The notes under the pieces are model-generated. The model was given only the letters and a program-made list of their open reading frames with translations, searched no databases and was not told the DNA's origin. DNA of 8,299 nt, taken from the NCBI GenBank assembly GCA_003567835.1, contig PWYO01000026.1:1-8299 (forward strand), written 5' to 3'. Below are positions 4,909 to 8,299 of this stretch, piece by piece. Each line of letters begins with the position of its first letter. Positions within the stretch are counted from its first letter, which is position 1. The stretch comes from Actinomycetota bacterium (GTDB lineage Bacteria; Actinomycetota; Humimicrobiia; Humimicrobiales; Humimicrobiaceae). The translations under genes and the position numbers were made by a program.

Positions 4909-6677
4909 AAAGATTCAGGAGAAGATGCCACGGGCCCAACAGAATACCCCATATGCCCAGCCAAAAAACCATCCTGCTTATGGGATTGCCCAATGTTGGC
5001 AAAAGCGTGGTATTCTCCAAGCTTACCGGAATGGATGTCATGGTATCCAATTATGCGGGCACCACTGTAGAGTTTGCCGAAGGCAAGCTCAAGCTGGGTG
5101 ATGACCAATTTATCCTAAAAGATGTCCCCGGCGTTTACAATATTGAAGCAGCAAGAGATGAAGCGGAAAAAGTTGCGGTCCGTATGCTCCAATCGAAGCC
5201 TTCAGCGGTCATCTGCGTCCTGGATGCCACCAATTTGGAGAGCAGCCTCCATTTGCTCACCCAGGTGCTCGAATACGATTTACCGGTCCTGGCGGTGTTA
5301 AACAAGCAGGATCTTGCACAAAAAAGAAATACCGATATCAATCATGATTACCTGCAGTCGGTTTTTCAAATCCCTATTACCCCTACCGTGGCCACCACCG
5401 GCGAAGGATTTCAGGCTCTTTTAAAAAAACTGTTTGATGTGGTGACCGCCGGGAAACCCCGCCGGCATATTCCAGACAAACAGGATTATGACCGGTGGCA
5501 AAATATTGAAAACATCATTGCCAAAGCAGTCCGAATGCGGCCTGGTGCAGATTCAGGGCAAAAGCAGGATATATTGATCAAACCATGGCCGGGCATACCC
5601 ATCGCCATAGCCCTTATGGCGGTGATGTTTGCCACAGTCATCGGACTGGGTATGGGTTTGCGGCAATTTGTCCTTCTTCCTTTTTTTAGAGATCTTCTGT
5701 TTCCGCAACTGGAAAATTTGGTCAATGCCTTCATTGAACAGCCCCTGTTAAGAAATATACTCATCGGTGAGTACGGCTTTTTAATCAAGGGCATTGAGTG
5801 GCCTTTTTCCCTGGTCCTGCCTTATGTCATATCCTTTTATATGGTGCTGAGCATCCTTGAAGACAGCGGCTATCTGCCCAGGCTGGGCATACTGCTGGAT
5901 GGGGTTTTTGCCAAGATCGGTTTAAACGGTTCCTGCGTGATCCCCCTTCTTTTGGGCTACGGCTGTGGAATCCCTGCCATTATGGCAACCAGAACCCTTC
6001 CTTCCAGAAAGCTGCGGATTATTATCGCCCAAATGGTATGCTTTGCTGTGCCCTGTGTTTCGCAAACCGGGGCTTTTATTTCCCTGTTAGCGGAAAGGTC
6101 TATTGCTGCGGTCATTGGCATATTTCTGGTATCCCTGGCGGCCATGGTACTGATCGGTTTGGTGCTTGATAAGGTTTTAAAAAGACCCCTTCCCCATACA
6201 TTGGTGGAGCTTCCCCAGCTTTTATGGCCCAAACCTCGAACCCTTTTTAAAAAAGTATTGATGCGGGTGAGAAGATTTATTGTAGACGGGGCGGTTCCCA
6301 TGATTATTGCGGTATTTTTTGCCTCCCTGCTTTATGAGCTGGGGGTCCTAAAAGCAGCCGGGGAGTTTCTTTCTCCGGTGATCTCCGGTTGGCTGAATAT
6401 GCCCAGCGAAGCGGCTGTGCCCCTGATTTTGGGTATTGTACGTAGAGAGCTTACTGTTTTGCCCTTAATTGATATGGACCTGACCTCTGTGCAGTTTTTT
6501 ACAGGGGCCATTGTTGCCCTTTTCTATGTGCCCTGCATCGCCATGATTGCCAGCTTGGCCAAAGAATTCAGCATCAAGGTTGCCGCAGCAACCTTGTTTG
6601 CCACAACCTTTGCCGCGCTTTTTTTGGGGGGCATTGTGGCCCGGGTCGGACATTATTTGGTGATGCTCTTTTCCTAA
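4902..6677 (+). CDS. feoB: Divergent FeoB-family ferrous iron (metal) transporter with N-terminal G domain
   Basis: A 591-residue membrane GTPase, shorter than the 773-residue E. coli FeoB. The cytosolic G domain shows G1 GLPNVGKS (28-35), the G2 region YAGTTVE (51-57), G3 DVPG (74-77), G4 NKQD (134-137) and a G5-like ATTGEG (164-169). From about residue 229 there are roughly eight or nine membrane segments. The first Gate-like motif reads GYGCGIPAIMATRTL (from 352, Cys355), where most FeoBs have GFGCNVPA. The following conserved region reads AVPCVSQTGAF (Cys385) instead of the usual SCSARLPVY. GIVRRELTVLPL and FYVPCIAMIASL (Cys545, second Gate) are retained. It imports Fe(II) in the known family; the altered gates leave the metal here less certain. 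The start is GTG 4902, giving an unusual basic leader of 17 residues before MPSQ. It overlaps feoA by 7 bases. Confidence 0.92.
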   Translation: MLKRFRRRCHGPNRIPHMPSQKTILLMGLPNVGKSVVFSKLTGMDVMVSNYAGTTVEFAEGKLKLGDDQFILKDVPGVYNIEAARDEAEKVAVRMLQSKPSAVICVLDATNLESSLHLLTQVLEYDLPVLAVLNKQDLAQKRNTDINHDYLQSVFQIPITPTVATTGEGFQALLKKLFDVVTAGKPRRHIPDKQDYDRWQNIENIIAKAVRMRPGADSGQKQDILIKPWPGIPIAIALMAVMFATVIGLGMGLRQFVLLPFFRDLLFPQLENLVNAFIEQPLLRNILIGEYGFLIKGIEWPFSLVLPYVISFYMVLSILEDSGYLPRLGILLDGVFAKIGLNGSCVIPLLLGYGCGIPAIMATRTLPSRKLRIIIAQMVCFAVPCVSQTGAFISLLAERSIAAVIGIFLVSLAAMVLIGLVLDKVLKRPLPHTLVELPQLLWPKPRTLFKKVLMRVRRFIVDGAVPMIIAVFFASLLYELGVLKAAGEFLSPVISGWLNMPSEAAVPLILGIVRRELTVLPLIDMDLTSVQFFTGAIVALFYVPCIAMIASLAKEFSIKVAAATLFATTFAALFLGGIVARVGHYLVMLFS

Positions 6678-6698
6678 ACCGTGATCGGAGAGGAACCA

Positions 6699-7712
6699 AT
6701 GGATACGTATGTAAACCAGAAAAGTTCAAACAAGCTTGTTTTTAAAACAGCATTATGGCTGCTGGGCATCAGCCTGGTGGCCCTGATGATCCATTTTGCC
6801 GGCTGGGAAAATATTCTGGCCTCGGTACGTTCGGTCCATCCAACTTTTTTGCTGCTTCTGTGCATCCTGCAGGTAGGCACCCTGGCCTTAAGCACCTATC
6901 AGCTATACTATCTAATGAAGTGTTCCGGTGCTGCCTTGCCCTTTATGAAAGTATTTTCCATCTATATGACCGGACATTTGGTGGAAAACATCACCCCTTC
7001 CCTGAAATTTGGCGGAGAGGCAGTCAAAGTATATCTGTTAAAAAAGCATACCCGCAGCAATTACAAACAGATTGCCGGCGTATTTTTGGTTTACAAGCTG
7101 GTGTCCCTGTTGCCTTTTCTAGTCATACTGCTGGTTTCTGCAAGCCTGGTTTACTGGAGATTGGATATCCATGCATGGATCTATGCAGGGGTGCTGGCCT
7201 TTTCTGTACTCATGGTTGGAGCCCTATGTATCGGCTTTAAAAAAATGGGCAAAAGAATGCCCAAGCCCATTGCAAAGATTGGGAATTTTTTGGGTCAGGC
7301 AGCCCATCATGCCCGCCAGGTCCTAAATAAGAAACAGTTTGTACAAATGATGGCCATATCCTGTTTTATATGGCTGGCATACCCCTTGAAACTGTATATG
7401 ATTGCTATGCTTCTGGGTATCCAGGTCCCTTTTATCATCCTGGCCCCCATCCTCTATGTCGGTTACATGATCAGCATGCTTCCCCTGGCCCCTGGCGGTT
7501 TGGGTTCCTTTGAAGGCAGCATGGTGTTGATGCTGTCCAGGACCGCGGTCTCCGTACCCGATGCCTGGGCCGCGGTATTGCTGCTGCGTTTTATTACCTA
7601 TTGGTTCTCCCTGTTTTTGAGCACCCTGTTTGCAGCGCTTCTGCTGCTGGGCACAAGAAAGCAGACTTTTCAAACATGGCCCGTGGCCAGGCAAACCTGG
7701 GATAGAAAATAG
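6699..7712 (+). CDS. UPF0104 / lysylphosphatidylglycerol-synthase-type transmembrane protein
   Basis: A 337-residue polytopic membrane protein with about eight hydrophobic segments. The family signatures are all present: ENITPSLKFGGEAVKVYLLKK in the first third, PLAPGGLGSFEGSMVLML in the last third, and RFITYWFS near the end. Members share the flippase-like membrane domain of MprF but here there is no C-terminal aminoacyl-transferase domain, so it should not make lysyl-lipid itself. The substrate is unknown; related proteins are thought to move lipids or lipid-linked molecules. The frame is open to a GTG at 6681. ATG 6699 is preferred because GGAGAGGA (6687-6694) is spaced correctly before it. 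The gene begins 21 bases after feoB and is the last of the operon, so it is probably co-expressed with metal uptake. A role in exporting a chelator or in envelope adjustment is conjecture. Confidence 0.88.
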   Translation: MDTYVNQKSSNKLVFKTALWLLGISLVALMIHFAGWENILASVRSVHPTFLLLLCILQVGTLALSTYQLYYLMKCSGAALPFMKVFSIYMTGHLVENITPSLKFGGEAVKVYLLKKHTRSNYKQIAGVFLVYKLVSLLPFLVILLVSASLVYWRLDIHAWIYAGVLAFSVLMVGALCIGFKKMGKRMPKPIAKIGNFLGQAAHHARQVLNKKQFVQMMAISCFIWLAYPLKLYMIAMLLGIQVPFIILAPILYVGYMISMLPLAPGGLGSFEGSMVLMLSRTAVSVPDAWAAVLLLRFITYWFSLFLSTLFAALLLLGTRKQTFQTWPVARQTWDRK

Positions 7713-7726
7713 GCAGCTGACACGGT

Positions 7727-8299
7727 TTAAAAGGGAGGCTCCATGCCCAGCTGTTGGGCCCTTTGGTTTAAATCAGATTCTATGGCTTCCAGCTTTTGGC
7801 TTCCGTTTTCCATAGCCAGGGATGCATTGAGCATATACTGTTCGGCAAGCGCAGAATCGCCTTCCAGAAAAGATTCATAATAACCAATTTCATTTTCCAG
7901 GTAACCCAGCATATATTGATGGTAGCCTTCCATAATATCTGCGGTAACCAGCATATTCAGGTCCTGGTACCATTCATCCAAATGCTGCTTGATCTGCTGA
8001 GCATATGCATTTTTTCTGTCCAGATCTTCTTGCTCACCGTCAAAACGGTCGTATAGGGGGTCCAGGTGCTGGGCATGCGCCTGGTACAAATCCGAAAATT
8101 CCCGGATATAGAGCTCATATCCGTTTAAGTCGTTTTCAAATGCAGCAAGCTCTTGTTCTATCTGGTCTTGGCCAACATCAATTTGGGTGCCTTCTTGCTG
8201 TCTTTGCTGAAATGCCTTTCGTTTCAGATATTCCTCATAGGTATAGGTGGGCTCTCCCATGCAGGCCACAGGTAAAAGCATAACCCCGACCAGGAGCAG
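7727..8299 (-). CDS. Probable coiled-coil lipoprotein, N-terminus beyond right edge
   Basis: The frame stays open to the right edge. Although an ATG occurs at 8279-8281, the six preceding codons read LLLVGV, so the hydrophobic stretch LLLVGVMLLPVACMGEP looks like the end of a signal peptide whose true start lies outside. The Cys after LPVA could be a lipidation site, though Pro at -3 is atypical for a lipobox. The mature part (about 178 residues) is rich in Glu, Gln, Asp and Tyr and poor in hydrophobic runs. Repeated heptad-like stretches such as QDQIEQELAAFENDL and QKLEAIESDLNQRAQQL suggest long helices or coiled coil. No domain is recognised. It faces the feo operon convergently with a 14-base gap and appears unrelated to it. 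Confidence 0.7.
   Translation of the reverse strand: MLLVGVMLLPVACMGEPTYTYEEYLKRKAFQQRQQEGTQIDVGQDQIEQELAAFENDLNGYELYIREFSDLYQAHAQHLDPLYDRFDGEQEDLDRKNAYAQQIKQHLDEWYQDLNMLVTADIMEGYHQYMLGYLENEIGYYESFLEGDSALAEQYMLNASLAMENGSQKLEAIESDLNQRAQQLGMEPPF

Noticed and set aside
7745..7759. GCCCA-GCTGT-TGGGC inverted repeat as terminator of the feo operon
   Set aside because: The stem is only five base pairs, the downstream sequence is not a proper T run, and it lies inside the convergent lipoprotein gene.
8279..8281. ATG as the start of the right-edge gene
   Set aside because: The frame continues to the edge with hydrophobic codons that look like the body of a signal peptide, so the real start is probably outside.

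Overview
The window looks like chromosomal DNA from an anaerobic Gram-positive bacterium of the Clostridia type. The evidence is moderate G+C, purine-rich Shine-Dalgarno sites, TTGACA/TATAAT-style promoters, and a set of oxygen-sensitive-type proteins related to 2-hydroxyacyl-CoA dehydratase and its activase. The genus cannot be fixed from sequence alone.

Left third (1-2536, minus strand): a three-gene operon transcribed leftwards. It encodes two cysteine-containing proteins of the 2-hydroxyacyl-CoA dehydratase-related superfamily (1583-2536, DUF2229/COG3580-like; 523-1608, COG3581/HgdB-like), followed by a BadF/BadG/BcrA/BcrD-type ATP-driven electron activase (1-483, cut by the window edge). 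In many Clostridia these units are fused into one very large protein; here they are separate genes. The expected job is ATP-driven transfer of low-potential electrons to an iron-sulfur protein. The final substrate is unknown.

Middle (2537-3380): an 844-base stretch with no recognised family. It holds two candidate small minus-strand ORFs (49 aa with an ATG; 63 aa with two predicted membrane helices but only an ATT start), two AT-rich or hairpin elements, and a pair of divergent, overlapping promoters. The rightward promoter is near-consensus (TTGACA, 17 bases, TATTAT). A TTAGGT-GT-ACCTAA palindrome with a third TTAGG half-site lies directly on its expected start point. It resembles operators of the DtxR/IdeR/MntR metal-dependent repressors.

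Right half (3381-7712, plus strand): a compact operon. Two paralogous small Rossmann-fold proteins come first; they share an unusual G-x-G-x-x-P-x-T motif that recalls nicotianamine synthase more than ordinary methyltransferases. They are followed by feoA, a divergent feoB (591 aa) and a UPF0104/LPG-synthase-type membrane protein. Gene junctions are tight (4-base and 7-base overlaps, then a 21-base gap). Read together, this suggests a metal-regulated ferrous-iron (or other metal) uptake operon with an added pair of enzymes that may make or modify a nicotianamine-like chelator. That link is inference. The operon converges, 14 bases away, on a minus-strand gene for a probable coiled-coil lipoprotein that runs off the right edge.

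No tRNA, rRNA, CRISPR array, insertion sequence or convincing intrinsic terminator was seen.
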